The notes: generated by a model not told the origin, from the sequence alone. Positions 20,000-28,940 are shown, counted from the stretch's first letter. The stretch is 64,000 nt of DNA from ZC4RG30 sp039932715 (GCA_039932715.1 JBDTPN010000004.1:105104-169103), one strand, 5' to 3'. A program made the numbers and translations.

Positions 20000-20359
20000 A
20001 TGGGTAACTACGTAGATGGATTTGTTGTGCCGGTTCCCAAAGCCAAGCGCGCCCAGTACGTGCGCATGGCCAGGCTGGGCCGCAAGGTGTGGCTGGATCA
20101 CGGAGCGCTTGAATACCGTGAGTGCGTGGCCGACGATGTGCAGCCGGGCAAGGTCACTTCTTTTCCCCAGAGCGTGAAGCTCAAGAAGGACGAAGAAGTC
20201 TGGTTTTCCTGGATCGTCTACAAGTCGCGCCGCCATCGTGATGCGGTGATGAAGAAGGCCATGTCCGATCCGCGCATGGCCGCCTTTGGCCCGAAGAACA
20301 TGCCGTTTGATGGCAAACGCATGTTCTGGGGTGGTTTCGCAATCAAGGTCTCCAGCTGA
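20000..20359 (+). CDS. DUF1428 protein (YbaA-like)
   Basis: 119-aa small cytoplasmic protein of the DUF1428 family, recognised by the start MGNYVDGFVVPVPK, the central EEVWFSWIVYKSRRHRD and the end FDGKRMFWGGFAI. The fold is a ferredoxin-like dimeric alpha/beta barrel related to antibiotic-biosynthesis monooxygenases, but no enzymatic activity is established. A strong SD (AAGGAG) precedes the ATG. It follows the carotenoid oxygenase by 15 bases on the same strand. Confidence 0.92.
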   Translation: MGNYVDGFVVPVPKAKRAQYVRMARLGRKVWLDHGALEYRECVADDVQPGKVTSFPQSVKLKKDEEVWFSWIVYKSRRHRDAVMKKAMSDPRMAAFGPKNMPFDGKRMFWGGFAIKVSS

Positions 20360-20378
20360 CTCGCGTTTAGCGCGCCTC

Positions 20379-21875
20379 TCACCAGGGCGCCGGCTTGTAG
20401 TCCTTGAGAAACTGTCCCCAGAGATGGGTGCCGCTGTTGAGCCCGTCGAAGATGGGATCCACGATGCGCGCGGCCCCGTCGATGATGTCGAGCGGCGGCG
20501 CGAAACCCTGTTCCACTTTTCTGGCCGCGTGCACAGCAGGGTCCTCATCCGTCACCCACCCGGTGTCGACGGCATTCATGTGGATGCCATCGCGCACGTA
20601 ATCCGGCGCACTGGTGCGCGTCATCATATTGAGCGCCGCCTTGGCCATATTGGTGTGCGGATGCTTGTCGGTCTTGGTGGTGCGATAGAACTGCCCTTCC
20701 ATGGCGCTGACATTGACGATGTGCAAGTCGCGGGCACCGCTGCGCATCATCAGGGACTTGAGGCGCGCGTTGAGTATGAAGGGCGCGATGGCATTGACCA
20801 GCTGCACCTCGATCAGTTCCGGCGTTTCGACCTCATGAAGGCGCAGTCGCCAGCTGTTGACTGAACGCAGGTCCACCTGCTGGCTGTCCTCGTCGAAGTG
20901 GTTGGCGGGAAACACCGCTTCGCCCTCAAGGTAGTCTTCGTCCAGGTAGCGGCGCTGCGACAGAGCTGCACTGTGTGTCAATCCTTCCCTGTGGCCGCCA
21001 CTTGCGGCGGTGACACTGCGCCCCTGTGAAGCTGCAGGCGCGAGCAGCGCCTGGCATAGCGCATCGTGTTGCGCCAGCGTTGCGCGCGCCGCGGCAGGAA
21101 CAGCCGTTGATCCGCGCGCTTCGCCATCAAGCAGGTGACGAAAGAATCCAGCCGGTCGACGCACGGTCTGGCAGGCGTTGTTGAGTATGAAATCCAGTCG
21201 CGGCAGAGTCTCGCCAAGCCAGCGCGCCAGGCGTTCGACGCTGGGCGAATGCCGCAGATCGATGCCGTGGATCTGCAGCCGCTCGCTGAACGAGGCGTAA
21301 TCAGGCTCCTGCGCGTAACGACCCGCCGCATCGACTGGAAAGCGCGTTGTCACCACCACATGTGCGCCGGCCCGTAAGAGCTTCAACGCTGCCTGAAACC
21401 CGATTTTGACGCGGGCGCCCGTAACCAAGGCCACTCTGCCATCAAGACTCGCGGTTTGCTGCCGCTTGGCGTAGTTGAAATCACCGCAGGGCGTGCACAT
21501 GGAATCATAGTAGCGGTGCACGTCGGTATAGGGCTGCTTGCAGACATAGCAGGCGCGGGCCGCGCTCAGTGCGGGCGCCTCTATTTCCGTTTCCGGCGGC
21601 GGCAACCACAGCGGCGCATAGGTTTCACGGAGCCGCTGGATGCGCAGTCCGGCGCGCTCCAGTGCTTGTCGATCCTGCTTTTGCGCTGACGCCCGCTCGT
21701 CGCGGCGAAAGGCTCGCGCCAGCTGGCGCGTTTCCCGTTGATCAGGTTTGGCAACCAGGCCGGCCAGCGTCAGCAGCTCGCGACGCTGCTGCTGCGTAAG
21801 CTGCGTCAGTAATCCGCGATCTTCCTGGATGGCCTTCAATACGCGCAGGCAGGCGCGCAGTTCTTCATCGGTCAA
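20379..21875 (-). CDS. SDR-family oxidoreductase with N-terminal zinc-ribbon-like region
   Basis: 498 aa, beginning with TTG at 21875 directly abutting the gyrB stop, so probably coupled to it. Residues 1-115 are charged and helical. Then CYVC and, 16 residues later, CTPC form a Cys4 zinc-ribbon-like motif. The Rossmann domain follows, with GRVALVTGARVKIGFQAA in place of the usual TGxxxGIG. The active-site region is atypical: after NVSAMEG there is YRTTK, spaced too closely to the Ser, and TNMAK where YxxxK would be expected. Cofactor binding looks likely; catalytic chemistry is uncertain. No specific substrate is suggested by the neighbours, which are replication genes. Confidence 0.85.
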   Translation of the reverse strand: MTDEELRACLRVLKAIQEDRGLLTQLTQQQRRELLTLAGLVAKPDQRETRQLARAFRRDERASAQKQDRQALERAGLRIQRLRETYAPLWLPPPETEIEAPALSAARACYVCKQPYTDVHRYYDSMCTPCGDFNYAKRQQTASLDGRVALVTGARVKIGFQAALKLLRAGAHVVVTTRFPVDAAGRYAQEPDYASFSERLQIHGIDLRHSPSVERLARWLGETLPRLDFILNNACQTVRRPAGFFRHLLDGEARGSTAVPAAARATLAQHDALCQALLAPAASQGRSVTAASGGHREGLTHSAALSQRRYLDEDYLEGEAVFPANHFDEDSQQVDLRSVNSWRLRLHEVETPELIEVQLVNAIAPFILNARLKSLMMRSGARDLHIVNVSAMEGQFYRTTKTDKHPHTNMAKAALNMMTRTSAPDYVRDGIHMNAVDTGWVTDEDPAVHAARKVEQGFAPPLDIIDGAARIVDPIFDGLNSGTHLWGQFLKDYKPAPW

Positions 21876-24311
21876 CTAGACATCCAGGTTCGATACAGCC
21901 AATGCATTCTTCTCGATGAATTCGCGCCGTGGTTCGACCTGGTCGCCCATCAGCGTGTTGAAGATGTCATCGGCCGCGATCGCATCTTCAATGCGCACCT
22001 GCAGCAGACGGCGCGATGCCGGATTGATGGTGGTGTCCCACAGCTGTTCCGGGTTCATCTCGCCCAGCCCTTTGTAGCGCTGCATGGTCTGGCCCTTGCG
22101 CGCCTGATCAAACAGCCAGGTGATGGCTTCCTTGAACGAACCCACCTCGCGACGCTGGTTGCCATTGGTGACATAGGCGCCCTCGCCGATCATGCCCAAC
22201 AGCGTCTGGCCCAGCTCTGCAATGCGTCGATATTCCGCCGACACAAAGAACTCGCGTGGCAGCGATTTCTCGAACACGCTGCCGTGCTCACTGCGGCGCA
22301 CCAGCAGCCGCGCGCGACGCGTCGCGGTGCCATCGGAGGCAGCGTCGCCGGCCACCTGCACCACTTCGATCTGGTATTTGCGGCCCGCATCGCCGGGCGC
22401 ATTGAGCGCGCCTTCCAGTGTATGCGCCCAGGTTGCCAGTCGCTCGGGTTGTTCGAAGGCTTCTGCCGGCAGCACCGGCACGTAGGTCAGTTGCTCCAGC
22501 AGGCGCGCGTCATAGCGACGACTCCAGCGCTTGATGATGGCCTGCACTTCCATGTACTGGCGCGACAGCATTTCAAGGCCCGCGCCCTGCAGCGGCGGCG
22601 CACCCTCGTTTACGAACAGCGCCGACTCGTCGATGGCACTGTTGAGCAGCAGCTGGTTGAGCTCGTTGTCGTCCTTGACGTAGATTTCCTGCTTGCCGCG
22701 TTTCACTTTATAAAGCGGCGGCTGCGCGATGTAGATGTGTCCGCGCTCGATGAGCAGCGGAATCTGCCGGAAAAAGAAGGTCAAAAGCAGCGTCCGGATA
22801 TGCGAACCGTCGATGTCCGCATCGGTCATGAGGATGATGCGGTGATAGCGCAGCTTGTCGATGTTGAACTCGTCGCGCCCGATGCCGCAGCCAAGTGCGG
22901 TAATCAACGTGCCCACCTCGGCCGAGGAAATCATCTTCTCGAAGCGCGCGCGCTCCACATTGAGAATCTTGCCCTTGAGCGGCAGAATGGCCTGCGTACG
23001 CCTGTCCCTGCCCTGCTTGGCAGAGCCACCGGCGGAGTCGCCCTCGACGATGAATATTTCCGACAGCGCCGGGTCTTTCTCCTGGCAGTCCGCCAGTTTT
23101 CCTGGCAACCCTGCGATATCCAATGCGCCCTTGCGGCGTGTCAGTTCGCGCGCCTTGCGCGCCGCTTCACGGGCGCGGGCTGCGTCAAGGATCTTGCCGA
23201 CGATGCCCTTGGCTTCCTGCGGATGTTCGAGCAGGAACTCCGAGAGCTTTTCCGCGACCTTGTTCTCGACGACGCCTTTCACTTCAGACGAAACGAGTTT
23301 GTCCTTGGTCTGCGAGGAAAACTTCGGGTCCGGCAGCTTCACTGAAAGTATGGCTGTGAGACCTTCACGAGCGTCATCGCCGGTGGTCTGCAGCTTTTCC
23401 TTCTTGGCTTCCTTTTCGATGTAGTCGTTGAGCGTACGCGTCAACGCCGCGCGAAAACCCGACAGGTGCGTGCCGCCATCTTTCTGCGGAATGTTGTTGG
23501 TGTAGCAGAACATGTTCTCCTGGTAGGAGTCGTTCCACTGCATGGCCACTTCCACCGTGGTGGCGCCTTCCTGTGCGGTAAACCAGAACACTGATTCGTG
23601 GATGGGAGTCCTGGCGCGGTTGAGGTGCTTCACGAAAGCGCGCAGGCCGCCATCGTGCTGGAACACGTCGCGCTGATCTTCACGCTCATCATCGAGCTCG
23701 ATGCGCACACCGGAATTGAGGAAGGAAAGCTCGCGCAGTCGCTTGGCCAGCGTCTCGTAACTGAATGCGATGTTGGTGAAAATGGTGCTCGACGGCCGGA
23801 AACGAATGGTCGTGCCCCGTTCGGTGGTCACGCCCGTGGCTTCGAGTGGCGCTTGCGGATCACCCAGGCGGTATTGCTGCGTGTAGGTCTTGCCATCGCG
23901 GTGCACGGTAAGGTCCAGTACCTCGGAAAGCGCATTGACGACCGACACGCCAACGCCATGCAGGCCTCCGGAGACCTTGTAAGAGCTGTCATCGAACTTA
24001 CCGCCGGCATGCAGCACGGTCATGATGACCTCGGCTGCAGAAACCCCTTCTTCGGGGTGGATATCGACCGGAATGCCGCGCCCGTTGTCGCGCACCGTAA
24101 CCGACTCGTCGGCGTGAATGACCACCTGTACGCGGGTGCAATGACCCGCCAGCGCCTCGTCTATGGCGTTGTCGACGACCTCGAAAACCATGTGATGCAG
24201 GCCGCTGCCGTCATCCGTGTCGCCGATGTACATGCCGGGCCGCTTGCGCACCGCGTCAAGACCACGTAAGACTTTGATTTTACTGGAATCATAGACTTGA
24301 TCGTCAGCCAT
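21876..24311 (-). CDS. gyrB: DNA gyrase subunit B
   Basis: 811 aa; ATPase/TOPRIM subunit that, with GyrA, introduces negative supercoils. The GHKL ATPase is visible as RPGMYIGDTDDGSGLHHM and VDNAIDEALAG; the TOPRIM domain as FIVEGDSAGGSAKQGRDR and DADIDGSHIR. The proteobacterial insert is present before the C-terminal GLGEMNPEQLWDTTI block. Length matches gammaproteobacterial GyrB. The frame opens with TTG at 24317, but the ATG at 24311 with GAGG eight bases upstream is the better start. It ends the dnaA-dnaN-recF-gyrB series; an SDR gene begins at the next base. Confidence 0.98.
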   Translation of the reverse strand: MADDQVYDSSKIKVLRGLDAVRKRPGMYIGDTDDGSGLHHMVFEVVDNAIDEALAGHCTRVQVVIHADESVTVRDNGRGIPVDIHPEEGVSAAEVIMTVLHAGGKFDDSSYKVSGGLHGVGVSVVNALSEVLDLTVHRDGKTYTQQYRLGDPQAPLEATGVTTERGTTIRFRPSSTIFTNIAFSYETLAKRLRELSFLNSGVRIELDDEREDQRDVFQHDGGLRAFVKHLNRARTPIHESVFWFTAQEGATTVEVAMQWNDSYQENMFCYTNNIPQKDGGTHLSGFRAALTRTLNDYIEKEAKKEKLQTTGDDAREGLTAILSVKLPDPKFSSQTKDKLVSSEVKGVVENKVAEKLSEFLLEHPQEAKGIVGKILDAARAREAARKARELTRRKGALDIAGLPGKLADCQEKDPALSEIFIVEGDSAGGSAKQGRDRRTQAILPLKGKILNVERARFEKMISSAEVGTLITALGCGIGRDEFNIDKLRYHRIILMTDADIDGSHIRTLLLTFFFRQIPLLIERGHIYIAQPPLYKVKRGKQEIYVKDDNELNQLLLNSAIDESALFVNEGAPPLQGAGLEMLSRQYMEVQAIIKRWSRRYDARLLEQLTYVPVLPAEAFEQPERLATWAHTLEGALNAPGDAGRKYQIEVVQVAGDAASDGTATRRARLLVRRSEHGSVFEKSLPREFFVSAEYRRIAELGQTLLGMIGEGAYVTNGNQRREVGSFKEAITWLFDQARKGQTMQRYKGLGEMNPEQLWDTTINPASRRLLQVRIEDAIAADDIFNTLMGDQVEPRREFIEKNALAVSNLDV

Positions 24312-24335
24312 CAGCAAACCTCGTGTTACTCCTTA

Positions 24336-25391
24336 TTAGTATACCCCCTGAACGCTGCCCTGTTCCACGTGAAACACTCGTTCTGGCTGGCCGAAAATCC
24401 GCTGATCCGGGCTCAGCGAAGTAATCAACAACTGGCAGTTCAGTTCGGTCACCAGCTCCACCAGCGCGGCCAGTCGGTGGGCGTCCAGCTCGGCAGCCGG
24501 GTCATCCAGCAGCAAAGTGGGTGGAGTTACCTGCTGGTCGCGAAGTCGCTGGAGCAGGGCCAACACCATGGCGGCAGCCACAAGTTTCTGCTGACCACGC
24601 GACAGACTTTCGCGGGCCGGCTTGCCGGCCAGGCGCAGCTGCACATCTGCCCGTTGCGGTCCGCCCTGGGTGGAACCCCGCTCCCGGTCGCGCGCCCAGC
24701 CTTCGGCCAAGACGTCTGCCAGATCTCTCTCCACCGACCACCCGCGGTAATAGCTCAGATCCAGCTCCAAGCCGGACAGCCGATAGATCGCGGCCTGCCA
24801 GTAGGGTCTCAATCCTTCAAACCATTGGCCGCGCAGAGCAGCCACCCGCTCCCCATGGGTAATCAGATCTGCTTCCCAGGGCCGGGGATCCTGATCCTGG
24901 CGCAGCGCCGCGTTGCGCTGGCGTAGCGCTCGACTAAATCGGGTCCAATGCTCCAGGAAAGCTGGTTCCACGTGGAACACTCCCCAGTCCAGCCAGCGTC
25001 GGCGCTCCGCGGGCGCGCCCTCCACCAACCGGTGTACCTCCGGATCGATGACCTCGACGAAAAAAGCCGCGGGCAGCTCGGCAAGGCTTTGCACGTCGCG
25101 GCCGTCGAGGCGAGCCGTATAAGCCTCGTCCCGACGGTATTCAAACCCGATCTTGTGGGCCGGGCTTTGCGTCTGCGCAAACAGGGTCAGGTGATCGGTG
25201 TGCCTGGCAATGAGGCTGTCGGTGTGCCGGGTGCGGAATGATCGACCCCGGCCGACCAGAAAGGCAGCCTCCAGCAGGGAGGTCTTACCGGAACCGTTGG
25301 CGCCATAAATCAGGTTGAGATGCGGCCCCAGGGCCAGCTCCGCCTCCCTGAGACAGCGCAGCTGACTGATCTTGAGCTGGGCCAGACTCAC
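24336..25391 (-). CDS. recF: DNA replication and repair protein RecF
   Basis: 351-aa SMC-like ATPase that loads RecA at gaps with RecO and RecR. Walker A is YGANGSGKTSLLEA near residues 29-42, the ABC-type signature is LSRGQQKLVAAAMV, and Walker B is TLLLDDPAAELD. GTG start 34 bases downstream of dnaN. Two parS-like palindromes lie inside the gene, both coding for the tripeptide FHV: one just before the C-terminus (RVFHVEQ) and one in the middle (VFHVEP). Confidence 0.97.
   Translation of the reverse strand: MSLAQLKISQLRCLREAELALGPHLNLIYGANGSGKTSLLEAAFLVGRGRSFRTRHTDSLIARHTDHLTLFAQTQSPAHKIGFEYRRDEAYTARLDGRDVQSLAELPAAFFVEVIDPEVHRLVEGAPAERRRWLDWGVFHVEPAFLEHWTRFSRALRQRNAALRQDQDPRPWEADLITHGERVAALRGQWFEGLRPYWQAAIYRLSGLELDLSYYRGWSVERDLADVLAEGWARDRERGSTQGGPQRADVQLRLAGKPARESLSRGQQKLVAAAMVLALLQRLRDQQVTPPTLLLDDPAAELDAHRLAALVELVTELNCQLLITSLSPDQRIFGQPERVFHVEQGSVQGVY
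24361..24376. other. parS centromere-like site inside recF
   Basis: TGTTCCACGTGAAACA matches the bacterial parS consensus TGTTTCACGTGAAACA at 15 of 16 positions (C for T at position 5). It lies about 2.2 kb from the probable oriC, where ParB-binding parS sites normally cluster. parA and parB are not in this window. Confidence 0.82.
24964..24979. other. Second, weaker parS-like palindrome in recF
   Basis: GGTTCCACGTGGAACA contains the perfect 14-bp palindrome GTTCCACGTGGAAC and matches the parS consensus at 13 of 16 positions, including the central CCACGTGG-type core. It is about 600 bp from the stronger site. Confidence 0.5.
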
Positions 25392-25425
25392 GGGCGACTG
25401 GCGGAACGGCGCGGTACTGGCGCGC

Positions 25426-26529
25426 TCACAGGCGCATTGGCATTACGACGTAGCGTGCATTGGTGGTACCCGGCGAGCGGATCAGGCAGCTGCTGTTGGC
25501 GTCTGTCAGACCGATTTCCACCGTTTCGGTGTCTATAGCGGCGAGCGCGTCCAGCAGGTAAGTCACGTTGAAGCCGATCTCCAGGTCGCCGCCCTTGTAG
25601 TCAATTTCGACCTCGTCCTGGGCTTCTTCCTGCTCGGGATTGTGCGCCTGGAGCTTCAAGGCGTTAGGCGCGAGGCTGACACGGACACCGCGATATTTCT
25701 CATTGGACAGGATGGCGGTGCGCTGCAGGGCGGCCCGCAGCTGGTCGCGGTCCGCCACGATGGTTTTGCCGGGGCTGGCCGGTATCACGCGCCCATATTC
25801 AGGGAATTTGCCGTCAATTAGCTTCGAAGTGAAGCGAATGTCGCCGATCTCGAGGCGAATGTGGTTGGATCCGATAGTGATTTCTACTTCACCTTCATTG
25901 CCAAGAATGCGCTGCAACTCCAGGACGCCCTTACGCGGAACGATCACCTGCTGTGCCTGGATGGATTTGCCTGCGTTGGTGAGGTCCGTCTCAGCAATTG
26001 CCAGACGATGACCGTCAGTCGCCACCGTTCGCACTATTTTCCCGTCCGTTTCGAGCAAAGTTCCGTTGAGGTAGTAGCGTACATCCTGCTGCGCCATGGA
26101 AAAATGCGTCTTGGCCAGCAAACGGCTGAGCTCGGCCTGCGAGAGTCTGAGGGTTTGCTGTGCGCTCACCGACTCCACCACCGGAAATTCCGCGCCGGGC
26201 AGACTGGTCAGCACGAAGCGGCTGCGACCGGCACTGAGTTTGACCTTGTCGCCATCGATGGTAACCGTGACCGTCGCCTTGTCCGGCATGGCGCGCGCAA
26301 TCTCGAGCAGCTTGCGTCCAGGCACGGTGATCTCGCCGGGCTGCTGGACACTCACGTCTCCGGATGCAACCAGTTCCACTTCGAGATCCGTTCCGGTGAT
26401 CGCCAATCTCGTGCCTTTCACGGCAAGCAGCACGTTGGCCAGTATCGGCATCGTCTGCTTGCGTTCGACCACGCCGATGACGGCCTGCAAGGGTCCGAGT
26501 ATCTGTTCGCGCGTGGCGGTGAATTTCAT
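25426..26529 (-). CDS. dnaN: DNA polymerase III sliding clamp (beta subunit)
   Basis: 367 aa, the length of proteobacterial beta clamps. Three repeated clamp domains run from MKFTATREQILGPLQAVIGVVERKQTMPILANVL to the C-terminal YVVMPMRL, which forms the protein-binding pocket. It tethers polymerase III and many repair proteins to DNA. It lies between the probable oriC (26530-26755) and recF, in the order dnaA-dnaN-recF-gyrB. Confidence 0.98.
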   Translation of the reverse strand: MKFTATREQILGPLQAVIGVVERKQTMPILANVLLAVKGTRLAITGTDLEVELVASGDVSVQQPGEITVPGRKLLEIARAMPDKATVTVTIDGDKVKLSAGRSRFVLTSLPGAEFPVVESVSAQQTLRLSQAELSRLLAKTHFSMAQQDVRYYLNGTLLETDGKIVRTVATDGHRLAIAETDLTNAGKSIQAQQVIVPRKGVLELQRILGNEGEVEITIGSNHIRLEIGDIRFTSKLIDGKFPEYGRVIPASPGKTIVADRDQLRAALQRTAILSNEKYRGVRVSLAPNALKLQAHNPEQEEAQDEVEIDYKGGDLEIGFNVTYLLDALAAIDTETVEIGLTDANSSCLIRSPGTTNARYVVMPMRL

Positions 26530-26755
26530 GTCATTGGCCTTAAGGGTATTTAAAACTATAGCTACTGTTATAGAGCCTGTGGGTAGTGAGGATAAATCAG
26601 TCCGGGCATAAAGGTCATGGAGTTACACACGGCTTTTGCACGCATGAATGGTGGTATGGCCTGCCTGCAACCTGTGCATACCATGTGCACGCATTCATCC
26701 ACATTTTCCCCCACAACTGACTCACAGGGTTGCCCACAGAGTTGTACCGCGGTCG
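26530..26755. other. Probable chromosomal replication origin (oriC) between dnaA and dnaN
   Basis: 226-bp gap between dnaN and dnaA. DnaA boxes one mismatch from TTATNCACA lie at 26587-26595 (minus, TTATCCTCA), 26673-26681 (minus, GTATGCACA) and 26695-26703 (plus, TCATCCACA); weaker ones lie at 26578-26586 and 26730-26738. An AT-rich stretch at 26543-26574 near dnaN could be the unwinding element. The dnaA-rpmH gap is only 95 bp, so this gap is the better candidate. The origin call is inference from context and boxes. Confidence 0.65.
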
Positions 26756-28114
26756 TCATCCGGTCAAAGTTCGCAGCAGGTTTGAGTAATCCTCACGCAT
26801 GCGTGAATCACTTTCACGAAGCTCACGCACCCGCTTGCAGGCATGGATCACGGTGGTGTGATCACGCCCACCAAACGCGGCGCCGATCTCCGGAAGACTG
26901 TGCGACGTCAGTTCTTTTGCCAGCGCCATTGCCACCTGGCGCGGCCGCGCAATCGAGCGACTGCGGCGCTCCGATGTCAGATCCGATACACGCAGTTTGT
27001 AATAGTCGGCCACCGTTTTCTGGATGTTCTCGATGGTCACCAGCCGTGCCTGCAGGTTGAGCAGGTCCTTGAGCGCTTCCTTCGCAAAATCCAGCGTTAT
27101 CGGCTCACCGGTGAAGCGCGAATTGGCCATGATCCGGCGCAGTGCGCCTTCCAGTTCGCGCACGTTGGTGCGGATGCGCTTGGCAACGAAAAACGCCACT
27201 TCCTCGGGCAAAGCCACGCCACCGGCCTGCGCCTTGCTGATCAAGATAGCCACGCAGGTTTCAAGTTCCGGTGGTTCGATGCCCACGGTCAGTCCCCAAC
27301 CGAAGCGCGATTTGAGGCGCTCTTCGAGTCCGGCAATCTCGCGCGGATAGCGATCACAGGTCAGCACGATCTGGTTCTGGCTTTCGAATAGCGCGTTGAA
27401 CGTGTGAAAGAATTCTTCCTGCGACCGGTCCTTGTTGGTGAAGAACTGGATGTCGTCGATGAGCAATGCCGACAGCGAGCGATAGGAGTTCTTGAACTCG
27501 TTCATGGTGTTGTGCTGCAACGCCTTGACCATGTCGCCGACAAAGCGTTCAGAGTGCACATAGGCCACGCGCGCATCCGGGTCGCGCGCCTTGATCACGT
27601 GGCCAATAGCCTGCATCAGGTGCGTCTTGCCCAGCCCCGTGCCGCCGTAGATGAACAGCGGGTTGTAGGCCTTGCCGGGGTTCTCGGCCACCTGCATGGC
27701 AGCGGCCTTGGCAAAGTGATTGCTCTTGCCCTCGACGAACAGATCAAAGGTTGCATCCGGGTTGAGGCGACTGGCCAGCATGACGGCCGGAGGATTGGGA
27801 CGTCGTGCACCATTGCGCGAAGGTTCAGCGGCAGCAGGTGCGGCCGGCGCGGCAACGGGCCTCGAACCCACCTCGACCAGCACCTGGATGTCCGGCCCCA
27901 CGCGCTCGCGCAGCAGCGTGCGTATCCTCTCGATGGCGTTGGCCTGCACCCAGTCCACGGCGAACCGGTTGGGCGCCATCAGGCGCAGCGAGCCGGCGTC
28001 CTCGATGGCCTGCAGCGGACGCAGCCACATGGCCACGTGCTGCTCGGGAAAATCGTGCTCAAGCAGGGCCAGGATCTCGGCCCATAAAGTGGATTGTTCT
28101 TGTTGTGCACTCAT
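26756..28114 (-). CDS. dnaA: Chromosomal replication initiator DnaA
   Basis: 452 aa. Domain I is the helicase/DiaA contact domain (ILALLEHDFPEQHVAMWLRPL). An Ala/Pro-rich linker follows. Domain III is the AAA+ core (Walker A GGTGLGKTHL, Walker B ALLIDDIQF). Domain IV is the DNA-binding domain with the signature GGRDHTTVIHACKR. The open frame extends to 28219, but the family start MSAQQEQSTLW is the ATG at 28112-28114. It is transcribed leftward, away from rpmH and toward the probable oriC. Confidence 0.98.
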   Translation of the reverse strand: MSAQQEQSTLWAEILALLEHDFPEQHVAMWLRPLQAIEDAGSLRLMAPNRFAVDWVQANAIERIRTLLRERVGPDIQVLVEVGSRPVAAPAAPAAAEPSRNGARRPNPPAVMLASRLNPDATFDLFVEGKSNHFAKAAAMQVAENPGKAYNPLFIYGGTGLGKTHLMQAIGHVIKARDPDARVAYVHSERFVGDMVKALQHNTMNEFKNSYRSLSALLIDDIQFFTNKDRSQEEFFHTFNALFESQNQIVLTCDRYPREIAGLEERLKSRFGWGLTVGIEPPELETCVAILISKAQAGGVALPEEVAFFVAKRIRTNVRELEGALRRIMANSRFTGEPITLDFAKEALKDLLNLQARLVTIENIQKTVADYYKLRVSDLTSERRSRSIARPRQVAMALAKELTSHSLPEIGAAFGGRDHTTVIHACKRVRELRESDSRMREDYSNLLRTLTG

Positions 28115-28209
28115 GGGGGCTGGCGAGTCTACTCGCTTCCGGCAGTTGACTTGAAGGCCCCCGCTAAGTACCCTGCGCGGCCCGCATTTCCGTCGCAAAC
28201 TGAACCGCC

Positions 28210-28350
28210 ATGGCCACAAAACGCACTTACCAGCCCAGCAAGATCAAGCGCGTTCGCACGCACGGTTTCCGTGCACGCATGGCCACGGCCGATGGCCGCA
28301 AAGTGCTCGCCCGGCGCCGCGCCAAGGGCCGCAAGCGCCTGATCCCTTAA
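28210..28350 (+). CDS. rpmH: Ribosomal protein L34
   Basis: 46-aa basic protein, MATKRTYQPSKIKRVRTHGF at the start and ending RRRAKGRKRLIP, an unmistakable L34. It is a component of the large ribosomal subunit. It faces dnaA across 95 bp and heads the operon rpmH-rnpA-yidD-yidC-mnmE, the standard gammaproteobacterial order. Confidence 0.98.
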   Translation: MATKRTYQPSKIKRVRTHGFRARMATADGRKVLARRRAKGRKRLIP

Positions 28351-28356
28351 GCGGGT

Positions 28357-28746
28357 TTGCCGCGCCCAATGACCGGCGCGCTCCCTTCTTCGCGACAGGG
28401 TTTCAACCCCCGCCAGCGCCTGCTCAAGGCAGCCGACTTTGATCGGGTTTATGCACTGCGCATGCGCGTTTCCGACAGCTTCTTTTCGATCAATGCCGCG
28501 CCCAATCAACTCGGGTTTGCGCGCCTGGGTTTGTCCATCGGGGCCAAGGCCGTGGGCAACTCCGTGGCGCGCAATCGAGTGAAGCGCCAGGTACGCGAAT
28601 CCTTCCGCCAGGCCGCCACGCAGATGCCCTCCATCGACCTTGTGGTTGGCGGTCGCCCGGGAGTCAGAACCGCGCATAATGCGCGCCTTCGCGAGAGCCT
28701 AACCGCCCTGTGGACCGAGATCGGAAAACGATGCGTCGTATCTTGA
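28357..28746 (+). CDS. rnpA: Ribonuclease P protein component
   Basis: 129 aa from TTG at 28357, or 125 aa from ATG at 28369; the choice is unclear because neither has an ideal SD. It assists the RnpB RNA in maturing tRNA 5' ends. Family features are FNPRQRLLKAADFDRVYALR near the start and the basic RNR motif within GNSVARNRVKRQVRESFR. It starts 6 bases after rpmH and overlaps yidD by 16 bases. Confidence 0.95.
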   Translation: MPRPMTGALPSSRQGFNPRQRLLKAADFDRVYALRMRVSDSFFSINAAPNQLGFARLGLSIGAKAVGNSVARNRVKRQVRESFRQAATQMPSIDLVVGGRPGVRTAHNARLRESLTALWTEIGKRCVVS

Positions 28747-28940
28747 TTGGACTAATACGCGGCTACCAAGTGGTGATTAGTCCACATTTGGGACAATGCT
28801 GCCGTTTCCACCCCACCTGCTCTTGTTATGCCGCCGAGGCCATCAAGCGACACGGACCCCTCAAAGGCATATCGCTTTCGGCCTGGCGCCTGCTGCGCTG
28901 CAACCCCTACAACCAAGGCGGGATTGATCCCGTACCATGA
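28731..28940 (+). CDS. yidD: Membrane protein insertion efficiency factor YidD
   Basis: 69 aa. The frame is open from GTG 28710, but the family start MRRILIGLIRGYQ is the ATG at 28731. Typical blocks are CCRFHPTCSCYAAEAIKRHG and LLRCNPYNQGGIDPVP. It is an amphipathic peripheral membrane protein that aids YidC-dependent insertion. It overlaps rnpA by 16 bases and yidC by ATGA. Confidence 0.95.
   Translation: MRRILIGLIRGYQVVISPHLGQCCRFHPTCSCYAAEAIKRHGPLKGISLSAWRLLRCNPYNQGGIDPVP

Noticed and set aside
18470..20548. 692-codon minus-strand open frame
   Set aside because: Antisense shadow of the carotenoid oxygenase and DUF1428 genes; composition is His/Val/Gly-rich with no family features.
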